This document shows positions 9,201 to 14,618 of a stretch of DNA of 15,519 bases, piece by piece. Within the stretch, counting starts at the first letter, position 1. Every line of letters starts with the position of its first letter. This stretch comes from Bacillota bacterium. GTDB taxonomy: Bacteria > Bacillota > Clostridia > Peptostreptococcales > Anaerovoracaceae. The position numbers were made by a program, and so were the translations under genes. Location: positions 1 to 15,519 of the forward strand of contig JAFWVZ010000226.1 of assembly GCA_017523605.1 (NCBI GenBank), read 5' to 3'. The notes beneath the pieces are model-generated. The model had not been told where the DNA came from. It searched no databases and saw only the letters and a program-made list of their open reading frames with translations.

Positions 9201-9954
9201 CTTCGAGCTGAGGGGTAACTTCGTTACCGTTGCCATCGATACTAAGACCGGAAGAAGACCCACCGAGCTTACTCCGGAAGAAGAGATCCGTTCCGAGATC
9301 TTCATCAACGGAACGCAGCCCAAGGACGGCGGAGTAAGAGAAAGGATCCTTGTTTGCGCGGAGAGCGGATACAGGGCTACTCCGGAATGCCTTGCAAAGG
9401 GCTGGAGAAACGCCGTACAGCGTCCGAGCGGAATGTCCTGGGAGGCCATGATGATCAGCTACGGCGGATTTACCGGCCGCGGCGATGAGAACAGCGAAAA
9501 GTTCCGTAATCTGGTACTGGACCACAACTCCGACATTACCGAGTTCTACTGCCCGCTGCACAATCCGGACAGAAGCGTCTACCCGGTATCCCCGTTTGCT
9601 ACTTCGATCGCCCAGTACGATACGGAGGGCATAGAGGTGATAACCTACTCCGGACCTGAATGGGTATGGGACGGAACCACCGCAGCCAAGGCAGTATTTA
9701 CCGAGGATCAGTCGGGTGAGAAGGTCGAAGTCGTCGCAACGATAACCAGCCAGACCACAGAACCTACCTACGAGGCAGACGGCAAGACTGTTTATACTGC
9801 GTCCATATCCTTCCTCGGCAAGGATTACACCGATACCAAGACCATCATCATTCCCAAGAAGGTGGACCCGAACGCCGGAAATACGACGCCGGATCCGAAC
9901 ACCGGAAACGATACTCCGGAACCCGGTCCCGGCGGGAACGGTGACGGCAATTAG
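6244..9954 (+). CDS. Class A penicillin-binding protein (bifunctional transglycosylase/transpeptidase)
   Basis: Polymerises lipid II glycan strands and cross-links peptides outside the membrane. It has 1236 residues, longer than typical PBP1A. In order: an Ala/Glu-rich cytoplasmic tail, about 1-150; a Lys/Glu-rich basic stretch, 153-177; a membrane segment, about 182-203; a GT51 transglycosylase, about 240-420, with catalytic E268 (VEDKTF), GTSTLSQQLARN from 301 and E349 (EAYLNTVYLG); a linker with an extra insertion, about 528-685; and a transpeptidase with S728-x-x-K731, S794-V-N796 and K926-T-G. A C-terminal beta module, about 1138-1206, is followed by a Pro/Gly/Asn-rich tail. All catalytic motifs are intact. 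The ATG overlaps the ftsY stop; GAGGGGG at 6227-6233 is a good ribosome binding site. It is a PonA/MrcA-type enzyme, but the exact paralogue is uncertain, so no symbol is given. A candidate promoter in ftsY may allow separate control. Confidence 0.96.
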   Translation: MDRIDPGIAHEQEAIAEFDKIKESFVQSSPTEEAELSSAAQDAPAAGRGLDDAYSEETLNAEAAAAAGTAAAGTAAAETIAETAAEAADAPAEAAYETPAEADAAPEADAPAAEAEAETPAAEEAPEAGTETAAAAAAAGGAGMAAGTGRAAKAKKVKTPKEKKEKAPKEKKEKKKLTFGRVLLRIFLVLLVLILIGCGVAGYKIYQVIQEAPEINPSNIYDMLSEHSVIYDADGNVLTNLFEGDGLRQNIDYDKMPDQLKNAFLAVEDKTFWDHNGFNLIRIFGALWDTIRSGGDTRIRGTSTLSQQLARNIFMDRAERESRKLSRKIKEAYYTVIIERALSKEQILEAYLNTVYLGYNSYGVGAAARSYFDKDVSELNLIECATLASLPQNPAKYAPLKRIATTDVKPTDNYDVVSTNNMWTVYYNNGAEERTQLVLSLMHDQGKIDDATFETAKTQTVRPYIKPGLNVEVTMETTYMSDYVVSQVLAALQSDLELSYADAHNMLYNGGLEIHTTIDPAIQAILDEEYTKRENFPKVRLSRFRTDKNDNIQADDRSRILLYNQKYIFDADGGFIIPAEDFERQANGDIKFLKNKRLNIYRTTSAEGEDVSVFVKDYYYFDEDGYMFSVNGTYWQIPSKYKQRDNDGNLIVLASYFSDFPNAFKRNDDGSLTLISSIIGIGSPVIQPQSAMTVIENSTGYVRGMIGGREIKGSLLFNRATAPRQTGSSIKPIAVYGPAIQKGYENSITGEGTIFTAAYAIDDAPTVRRGWFWPVNYSGQYTGIITLRDAVEGSVNTCAVNLFNQLDPLYCIEMLEKEGVTSLVKSGNENDINPGALALGGQTNGISPLDMTSAFSTFANYGEHIEATCFTKITNRRGDVIIDNTPEVTRVYDESVASLMINILRGVVTSGTGYKARLNSQPTAGKTGTTTDDYDAWFCGFTPKYSAALWIGCDVNLNLATTGGSAAAGAWGNIMERIGALDERGSFELRGNFVTVAIDTKTGRRPTELTPEEEIRSEIFINGTQPKDGGVRERILVCAESGYRATPECLAKGWRNAVQRPSGMSWEAMMISYGGFTGRGDENSEKFRNLVLDHNSDITEFYCPLHNPDRSVYPVSPFATSIAQYDTEGIEVITYSGPEWVWDGTTAAKAVFTEDQSGEKVEVVATITSQTTEPTYEADGKTVYTASISFLGKDYTDTKTIIIPKKVDPNAGNTTPDPNTGNDTPEPGPGGNGDGN

Positions 9955-9976
9955 GCCATATACCAAATGTCAGAAC

Positions 9977-10010
9977 AAAAGACCCCGCATGAAAAGCGGG
10001 GTCTTTTAGT
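9977..10010. terminator. Bidirectional terminator between the PBP and methyltransferase genes
   Basis: A perfect 12-bp stem, AAAAGACCCCGC at 9977-9988 pairing with 9996-10007, has a 7-nt loop, ATGAAAA. The arms end in TTTT on both strands, so it can stop the plus-strand PBP operon and the convergent minus-strand methyltransferase gene, whose stop lies 15 nt away. Confidence 0.9.
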
Positions 10011-10025
10011 GACCGTTATATGCGC

Positions 10026-10922
10026 TCAGATGACCGGCTCCGGTCCTCCGAGCCTTTCAGCGCTTATCTTTACGGCAAGTTCCGAGCTGTCGCAGAGCAG
10101 GTAATGTCTGCCCAGTTTTTTAGCCGCAGCCCCGAACGACCCGCTTCCGCAGTAGAAGTCCGCGCAGAGTCCGCCCTCCGGGCAGCAGGAATTGATCAGG
10201 ATCTCCATAAGTTTTTCGGGCTTCTGAGTTGCGTAGCCGGTGCGCTCCGAGGATGTCCGGCCCACCATGTCCACATTGAACACGTCCTTGCGGTTGACCA
10301 TGGTATACCAGCGGCCGTCCTCGTCCTGAAATTCTTCCACGCCTTTGAACCTGTACGGCTTTCCGCCGCGGTTGTAGGAGCGTTCCTTTTGAGGCTGGAA
10401 ATAGTATTTGGCGGTCCCGGAGTACAGAAGGATGGTGTCGTGCTTCTTGGAGAAGCACTTGGTGCTTGCACCTCCGGACTTGTAGCTCCAGATTATCTCG
10501 TTTACCAGTCTGTCCGGCCCGAAGATCTCGTCCATCAGGATCTTTACGTAATGCGCGGCGCGCGTGTCCAGATGCACCGCAAGCGTTCCGGACGGAGACA
10601 GGATCTCCCGCATCAGCATTATCCTTACCGCAAGCGCTTCCAGAAAGACCGCAAAGCTGTCCCACTTGTCGCTGTATGCTTCCGGAGTCTTTACTTCTCC
10701 GTCTTCCACTATGCGTGCCTTGTAATTTGCACCTGAAAAGAAGGGCGGGTCTATGTAGATGAAGTCCGCCTTTACGCTGCTGCCCGCATGGAGCGCCAGA
10801 AAGTCCAGATTGTCGCACTTTACGACGCAGTCTTTAGGGAGGTCTTTGTCTCCTCTGGCAAGCGCCTGTGCCGCGGTTTTTGCTCTGTCCGCGATCCCGC
10901 TAAGTTCGTATAATATGCTCAT
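10026..10922 (-). CDS. Orphan DNA methyltransferase (N6-adenine or N4-cytosine, beta class)
   Basis: Transfers a methyl group from S-adenosylmethionine to an exocyclic amino group of a base in a specific DNA site. It has 298 residues. Motif order is that of the beta class: catalytic motif IV DPPF at 58-61 near the N-terminus; a middle variable region, about 140-225, likely for target recognition; TGYATQKPEKLMEILI at 228-243; then the SAM-binding motif I, DFYCGSGSFG, at 255-264 (family usually DxFxGSGTT). No restriction endonuclease or specificity subunit lies beside it; neighbours are PBP and cvpA genes. It is therefore probably a solitary methyltransferase acting in gene regulation or replication control, or the remnant of a restriction-modification system. 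Target sequence and base cannot be read from the sequence. The ATG has no Shine-Dalgarno and lies 6 nt after an extended -10, suggesting a leaderless mRNA. Confidence 0.9.
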   Translation of the reverse strand: MSILYELSGIADRAKTAAQALARGDKDLPKDCVVKCDNLDFLALHAGSSVKADFIYIDPPFFSGANYKARIVEDGEVKTPEAYSDKWDSFAVFLEALAVRIMLMREILSPSGTLAVHLDTRAAHYVKILMDEIFGPDRLVNEIIWSYKSGGASTKCFSKKHDTILLYSGTAKYYFQPQKERSYNRGGKPYRFKGVEEFQDEDGRWYTMVNRKDVFNVDMVGRTSSERTGYATQKPEKLMEILINSCCPEGGLCADFYCGSGSFGAAAKKLGRHYLLCDSSELAVKISAERLGGPEPVI

Positions 10923-10928
10923 ACATAG

Positions 10929-10961
10929 ATTTTAACACACATTACACATTTGTGTTATAAT
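10929..10961. promoter_or_regulatory. Symmetric divergent promoter pair (methyltransferase / cvpA)
   Basis: Two outward extended -10 elements form the arms of an inverted repeat, 10929-10939 and 10951-10961, identical at 10 of 11 positions with an 11-nt centre. The right arm holds TGTTATAAT (10953-10961), driving cvpA, with TTAACA (5/6) at 10932-10937 as -35 at 18-bp spacing. The left arm, read on the minus strand, holds TGTTAAAAT (10937-10929), driving the methyltransferase. The cvpA -35 lies inside the methyltransferase -10, so the two promoters probably compete or share a regulator. Confidence 0.7.
10937..10950 (+). repeat. Tandem heptamer ACACATT x2 inside the divergent promoter
   Basis: ACACATT occurs twice in perfect tandem, at 10937-10943 and 10944-10950, between the two -10 elements. 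It fills the centre of the inverted repeat and is a possible protein-binding site. No known operator family is recognised. Confidence 0.55.
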
Positions 10962-10988
10962 AAACTGTAATCGGGGGGAGGGTAACGT

Positions 10989-11798
10989 ATGTCTACCGGA
11001 ATGATAATTGATATAGTCCTTGCAGTGATACTGATCGGATGCGTTATCGTAGGAGCGATACGCGGTTTCCTTAAGACGGTCATCGCAATAATCGTTACGG
11101 TCGTCGCCATCGTGGGCTCAGTGGTGTTGTCCGGAGTTCTTACGCCAAAGGTAACGGATATCGTATATCCGCGCGTGGAAGACAAGCTCATGAAGCTTGT
11201 GGACGAGCCGTCGCTGCACATAAACATTGGAGCCATCCTTTCCAATGCAACGGATCAGAAGATACAGGAGTTCCTGGAACTGGAGGTTCCGGACGACTTC
11301 TTCGCTTCCGGAGTTCCGGAAGACATCCTTAAGATAGCAAAGCAGTTCGGCTTTACCGAGGAAGACCTGAAAAAGCCTGTTAAGTCCGCGCTCAAGAGCG
11401 CGCAGGACATAATGAGGAATTATCTGGAGAAGCAGAAGGCATCCGGAGGAAGCGTGGATCCGGAGTCTGCAGGAATGGCGGTGGAGGAGGCCAACAAGGC
11501 GGCTGCAAAAGCATTCCTGCGGCCTATAGTGCGGGCCGTGCTGATAATTGTACTGTTCATACTGCTGTCGATAATCCTTAAGATAATAGCGGCCGCGATC
11601 AACCGGGCGGCCAAGGATACCCCGGGAGTAAAGCAGGTGAACGCTCTGGGCGGCGCGGTGCTTAGCCTCGTGGAGTGCGTGGTGGTGTTCTATCTGCTGC
11701 TCTACCTGTGCAACAGGTTCGGCATGGCCACAGCGCTGCAGGATACGTTCGCGCAGAGCCGCATAATAACCTTCCTCATGAAGTTCATCCCTGCCTGA
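10989..11798 (+). CDS. CvpA-family membrane protein
   Basis: The 269-residue protein has four predicted membrane segments: about 5-27, 29-51, 179-204 and 219-241. The first carries the family-like pattern IDIVLAVILIGCVIVGAIRGF, with a conserved GxxRGF turn at the membrane edge. The C-terminal pair flanks a polar loop (RAAKDTPGVKQVNALGG), also typical of CvpA. It is longer than E. coli CvpA because of a charged central region, about 53-178, between the two membrane pairs. CvpA was named from colicin V production in E. coli; its molecular role in Gram-positive bacteria is unclear, with links to envelope homeostasis. The start at 10989 has a G-rich ribosome binding site (GGGGAGGG, about 10975-10982) 6 nt upstream and a strong extended -10 promoter. 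It is monocistronic, with a terminator after it. Confidence 0.85.
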   Translation: MSTGMIIDIVLAVILIGCVIVGAIRGFLKTVIAIIVTVVAIVGSVVLSGVLTPKVTDIVYPRVEDKLMKLVDEPSLHINIGAILSNATDQKIQEFLELEVPDDFFASGVPEDILKIAKQFGFTEEDLKKPVKSALKSAQDIMRNYLEKQKASGGSVDPESAGMAVEEANKAAAKAFLRPIVRAVLIIVLFILLSIILKIIAAAINRAAKDTPGVKQVNALGGAVLSLVECVVVFYLLLYLCNRFGMATALQDTFAQSRIITFLMKFIPA

Positions 11799-11819
11799 TC
11801 CGGCAGCAAGCTGAATTAT

Positions 11820-11848
11820 AGCCCCGCTTTTCCGGCGGGGCTTTTTTT
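11820..11848 (+). terminator. Rho-independent terminator after cvpA
   Basis: The stem AGCCCCGC at 11820-11827 pairs with GCGGGGCT at 11835-11842. A 7-nt loop separates the arms and a run of seven T's follows (11842-11848). It lies 21 nt after the cvpA stop. Confidence 0.92.
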
Positions 11849-11851
11849 ACA

Positions 11852-11888
11852 AAACAAGGCCCCGCATTTCGGAAACACGGGGTCTTTT
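11852..11888. terminator. Second terminator, for the convergent P-loop gene
   Basis: AAGGCCCCG at 11856-11864 pairs with CGGGGTCTT at 11878-11886 with one G-U pair. The 13-nt loop contains a small TTT/AAA pairing. T-rich tails exist on both strands (TTTT at 11885-11888 on plus; TTGTTTT on minus after the stem). Its position between convergent genes suggests it ends the minus-strand gene at 11950-12369 and backs up the cvpA terminator. Confidence 0.75.
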
Positions 11889-11910
11889 CTGTTAATTACG
11901 ATCTTTACGG

Positions 11911-11948
11911 ATCCTTGCGGATAACCGGTCCTTTTGGTGCGGGGCCGG
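11911..11948 (-). other. Two small hairpins just after the P-loop gene stop
   Basis: On the minus strand, directly after the TAA at 11950-11952, CCGGCCC (11948-11942) can pair with GGACCGG (11931-11925) through one G-U pair. It is followed by ATCC-GCAA-GGAT (11922-11911), a four-pair stem with a GNRA-type loop. Neither has a T-run, so they are not classical terminators. They may protect the 3' end or be incidental. Confidence 0.4.
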
Positions 11949-11949
11949 C

Positions 11950-12369
11950 TTAGTTAAGCACTTCGTACTTGTCTACGCAGGGGCCGATCTCGTCCCTGTT
12001 GGCGGAGAGGCTGACCACAAAATCTATGTTGTAGGTCTTGGATATAAGGTCCACTCTGGCCAGGAAATCTTCGATGTCCGCGAAGTTTATGTCCACGTGC
12101 TTTAAGATGCTGTCTATGAAGATCAGCTCTATGTCGTGGTCCTGGCTGAGGATCCCGTATATGAAGCCGATGTACTCATCCACGTTCTTTATCTGCTCGA
12201 AATCCTCCATGCAGACTACGCGGATCTTGTATTTAAGATCGTACATCAGTCTTGAGTTCTTGTTGATGAATACTATGCTGCCTTTAACGGTGTCCAGGCC
12301 GGAATTGGCCATGTCTATCATTTTCTTTGTTTTGCCGCTTCCTTTGTGACCGATCAAAAGCTTGACCAT
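11950..12369 (-). CDS. Small stand-alone P-loop NTPase of unknown function
   Basis: The 139-residue protein consists of little more than a nucleotide-binding core. Walker A is GHKGSGKT at 7-14, almost at the N-terminus, and a likely Walker B, IELIFID, is at 80-86 with D86. A beta strand, FVVSLSAN (117-124), resembles the sensor-like strand of P-loop folds. The middle, about 50-110, is acidic and rich in Ile, Asp and Tyr. There are no membrane segments. I recall similar short proteins, sometimes labelled PilT-like, in Clostridia, but no function is known to me and the PilT label is unsupported here. It has its own TATAAT promoter, an excellent ribosome binding site (AAGGAGG, 9 nt before ATG) and downstream hairpins, so it is probably a well-translated single-gene unit. 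Codon use is AT-richer than its neighbours. Confidence 0.85.
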   Translation of the reverse strand: MVKLLIGHKGSGKTKKMIDMANSGLDTVKGSIVFINKNSRLMYDLKYKIRVVCMEDFEQIKNVDEYIGFIYGILSQDHDIELIFIDSILKHVDINFADIEDFLARVDLISKTYNIDFVVSLSANRDEIGPCVDKYEVLN

Positions 12370-12378
12370 AGGCTTTGT

Positions 12379-12439
12379 CCTCCTTTATTGTATTGACTTC
12401 CGTCAACTATATTATAGATGTTTGGCGGGTTTTTAACAA
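12379..12439 (-). promoter_or_regulatory. Promoter, 5' hairpin and ribosome binding site of the P-loop gene
   Basis: Read on the minus strand: -35 TTGTTA (12439-12434), a 17-bp spacer, then a perfect TATAAT (12416-12411), placing the transcript start near 12404-12407. The next bases form an inverted repeat, TTGAC-GGAA-GTCAA (12406-12393), a five-pair stem with a GNRA-type loop at or near the 5' end. It is followed by AAGGAGG (12385-12379), 9 nt before the ATG. The repeat could be an mRNA stabiliser or an operator. Confidence 0.75.
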
Positions 12440-12460
12440 GCAAATGTTGCCCGGGATGCG

Positions 12461-13474
12461 TCAGGAATTATTCTTTCTCAGCTGTCCGCATGCGGCGTCT
12501 ATGTCCGCGCCAAGCTGGCGCCTTACAGTACACTGTATCCCAAGAGCCAGAAGCTTCTTCTGGAAGACCAGGGCTCTTTCCCGTCCGCTGCTCTTAAGGC
12601 CGCTCTCCGTTACGGTATTGAGCGGGATAAGGTTTACGTGGCAGTTTAAGCCGCGCAGCATTGCCGCCAGTTTTTTTGCGTCTGTGTCGCTGTCGTTCTT
12701 GTCCGCGATCAGCGCGTACTCGAAGGACACCCTGCGCCCGGTTTCCTCCGCGTGCTTTCCGCAGACCGGGATAAGTTCGTCCAGCTTGTACGTGCGCGCC
12801 ACAGGCATCAGCTTTTCTCTGGTCTTCTGGTCCGAAGCGTGGAGGGATATCGCAAGGTTCACCTGCGGGAAATCCATGCCGAACTGCTCTATCTTGGGTA
12901 TAAGTCCGCAGCTGGAAACGGTAATGTTTCTGTAACTAAGGCCAATGCCCGCGGGGTCGTGTATCTGCTGCAGGAATTCCGACACCTGCGCGTAGTTGTC
13001 GAAGGGCTCGCCCATGCCCATAAGAACTATGTGGTTTATCGGCTGCCCGGTGTGCTCTGTGCAGAGCAGGTACTGTTCCAGTATTTCCCAGGCTTTAAGA
13101 TCCCGCACTTTGCCGCCTATTCCGGAGGCGCAGAATGCGCAGCCCATGTTGCAGCCCACCTGCGTTGATACGCACAGCGAATTGCCGTATTCATAGCTCA
13201 TGAATACGGTCTCGGCCTTTTCGCCGTCCGGGAAGGATATGAGGAATTTGGACGTTCCGTCCGCAGACGTCTGGCGCAGTTCTACCTTGCCGCGGCCGAA
13301 AGAATAACGCTCCGTGAGTTTTTCGCGCAGCGCCGCCGGAAGGTCCGTCATCTCCGCAAAGCTTCCGGCGCCGGCGCAGATCCATTTGAAGATCTGCTTT
13401 TCCCTGAAGGGCTTTTCGCCGAGGGCGGCCAGGGCTTCGGAACGTTCTTTTCTTGTAAGGTCCTTGAATTCCAT
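12461..13474 (-). CDS. rlmN: Dual-specificity RNA methyltransferase RlmN (23S rRNA A2503 / tRNA A37)
   Basis: A radical-SAM enzyme that makes 2-methyladenosine in 23S rRNA and in some tRNAs, supporting translational accuracy. It is 337 residues, a normal length. The 4Fe-4S ligands are C108, C112 and C115 (CxxxCxxC). The two extra cysteines of the RlmN mechanism are present: C101, seven residues before the cluster, and C329 near the C-terminus (AACGQLR), matching E. coli C118 and C355. GMGEP at 153-157 is the SAM-contact loop. The N-terminus, ending KQIFKWI, matches the family, supporting the ATG at 13474. No Shine-Dalgarno is seen before it; instead a GC-rich hairpin ends 9 nt upstream. The gene follows holA by 55 nt and may be co-transcribed with it. 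The end region shows no clear terminator before the next promoter. Confidence 0.96.
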   Translation of the reverse strand: MEFKDLTRKERSEALAALGEKPFREKQIFKWICAGAGSFAEMTDLPAALREKLTERYSFGRGKVELRQTSADGTSKFLISFPDGEKAETVFMSYEYGNSLCVSTQVGCNMGCAFCASGIGGKVRDLKAWEILEQYLLCTEHTGQPINHIVLMGMGEPFDNYAQVSEFLQQIHDPAGIGLSYRNITVSSCGLIPKIEQFGMDFPQVNLAISLHASDQKTREKLMPVARTYKLDELIPVCGKHAEETGRRVSFEYALIADKNDSDTDAKKLAAMLRGLNCHVNLIPLNTVTESGLKSSGRERALVFQKKLLALGIQCTVRRQLGADIDAACGQLRKNNS

Positions 13475-13483
13475 TATCTGTTT

Positions 13484-13497
13484 CGGGCCGTGGCCCG
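13484..13497 (-). other. GC-rich hairpin immediately upstream of rlmN
   Basis: CGGGCC-GT-GGCCCG, effectively a five-pair stem with a four-base loop, lies between holA and rlmN, 9 nt before the rlmN ATG. A second perfect palindrome, GCGCAGCTGCGC, lies at 13516-13527 just after the holA stop. No T-run follows on the minus strand, so termination is not supported. The hairpin sits where a ribosome binding site would be. Confidence 0.45.
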
Positions 13498-13529
13498 CGT
13501 CGTTTTACTTAAACTGCGCAGCTGCGCCG

Positions 13530-14618
13530 TTACAGCTTCGCTATGAACAGCTCCATGGCCGTGCGCGGAGTCATGAGGCCGCTCTTAATGTCTTTTTCCA
13601 TCTGATAGGCTCCGTCCAGGCAGGCTGCAAGCTGCTTTACGCTGCGGCTTCTGCCGGAGGCCATGGCCTTGCGAAGCCTGTATTCGTTGGTGCCCATGTC
13701 GCCGGCGATGGTGTAGAAGTCCTGTCCTTCGGCTTCTCTTTCCCTGGCTTCCAGCATTATTTCCAGCTGGGAGCATAAAAGCCCCAGGAAGCTCATTACC
13801 GCGCCTACTTCCTTGGAAGGCTGCTGGGTATCTATTACGGTCCCCAGTATCGCAAGCGCCGCGGACTTGTTTCCGGAAAACGCGCTGTCCAGCAGCTTGA
13901 ATGCGTTCTGCTCCGCCTGTGGCGCGGCGTATTCCATCATTTCGTCAAGAGTTATTACGTCCTTGTCCGACGCTGCCAGCACCTTTTTAAGGTCGTTCTC
14001 CAGGTTGTGGAGTGTGTAGTTCCTGTCCGGGTCCCCGTAGCCGCACATCCTGGCCATGGCTATGAGGTCCTTGGGGGATGCGCTCTTTCCGGCTGCGCGG
14101 AAACGCTTGGCCATCCATCCGGACAGCGTCGCGTCGTCCAGAGGACCGAAGTCGTAGACTATGCCGCAGGATGCTATGGCCTTGTACAGCGGTCTGGTCT
14201 TGTTGGGCCTTGAGCATATGAACAGAAGGATGGTGCTTTCCGGAAGCTTGGGAATGTAGTCCGCCAGGGACTTGTAGCTTTCCGGGTCCAGCCCCTTGGG
14301 ATTCTGGGCTCCGAAAAGGTCCGGCCAGTCCACGATCACCATCTTTCTTGCGGAGAAGATGGGCATGGTCTCGCAGGCGGCGATCACCTCGTATAGGTCC
14401 GTTCCGTCCCCGGTAAAGCTTACGCAGTCCAGAGCCTCCGTTGCGGGAGAAACTATCTTTCCTTTAAGGAATCCTTTGCTCCAGTCTACCAGCAGGTCCT
14501 CTTTGCCGCAAAGCAAGACAGCCCTCGGCCAGATCCCTGTCTGTTCCGCGGACGCCGCCATCTTGACTATTGTTTTTGAGGGGTGTTCGGTGTTTGTCGT
14601 GTTTCTGGTATAAGCCAT
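13530..14618 (-). CDS. holA: DNA polymerase III subunit delta
   Basis: The clamp-loader subunit that opens the beta sliding clamp during chromosome replication. It is 362 residues, close to the family norm. Recognisable parts: LLCGKEDLL at 35-43 (the LYGxE region), ETMPIFSARKMVIV from 83 (the conserved small-loop and strand motif), PESTILLFICSRPNK from 126, and a helical C-terminal domain ending in MTPRTAMELFIAKL. No Walker A is expected or seen, as delta does not bind ATP. The order comEC-holA is common in Firmicutes. The start is uncertain: ATG 14618 overlaps comEC by 52 nt, while ATG 14561 (residue 20) begins 5 nt after the comEC stop but would trim the first helix. Neither has a strong Shine-Dalgarno. 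Either way the two genes look translationally linked. Confidence 0.94.
   Translation of the reverse strand: MAYTRNTTNTEHPSKTIVKMAASAEQTGIWPRAVLLCGKEDLLVDWSKGFLKGKIVSPATEALDCVSFTGDGTDLYEVIAACETMPIFSARKMVIVDWPDLFGAQNPKGLDPESYKSLADYIPKLPESTILLFICSRPNKTRPLYKAIASCGIVYDFGPLDDATLSGWMAKRFRAAGKSASPKDLIAMARMCGYGDPDRNYTLHNLENDLKKVLAASDKDVITLDEMMEYAAPQAEQNAFKLLDSAFSGNKSAALAILGTVIDTQQPSKEVGAVMSFLGLLCSQLEIMLEAREREAEGQDFYTIAGDMGTNEYRLRKAMASGRSRSVKQLAACLDGAYQMEKDIKSGLMTPRTAMELFIAKL

Noticed and set aside
6241..9966. A 1241-codon open frame on the minus strand opposite the whole PBP gene.
   Set aside because: It is in codon phase with the PBP gene, so it is open simply because that gene uses no TTA, CTA or TCA codons. 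The translation has no recognisable domain and is Gly/Arg/Tyr/Val-rich in the way complement frames are; the PBP strand has all catalytic motifs.
10929..10961. Inverted repeat as a Rex, CRP/FNR or NrdR operator.
   Set aside because: The arm sequence and the 11-nt centre do not fit the consensus of these families as I know them; left as an unnamed repeat.
12393..12406. TTGAC within the inverted repeat read as a -35 box with TACAAT downstream.
   Set aside because: The spacing is only about 8-9 bp, too short for a sigma-70 promoter; the upstream TTGTTA-17-TATAAT is much better.
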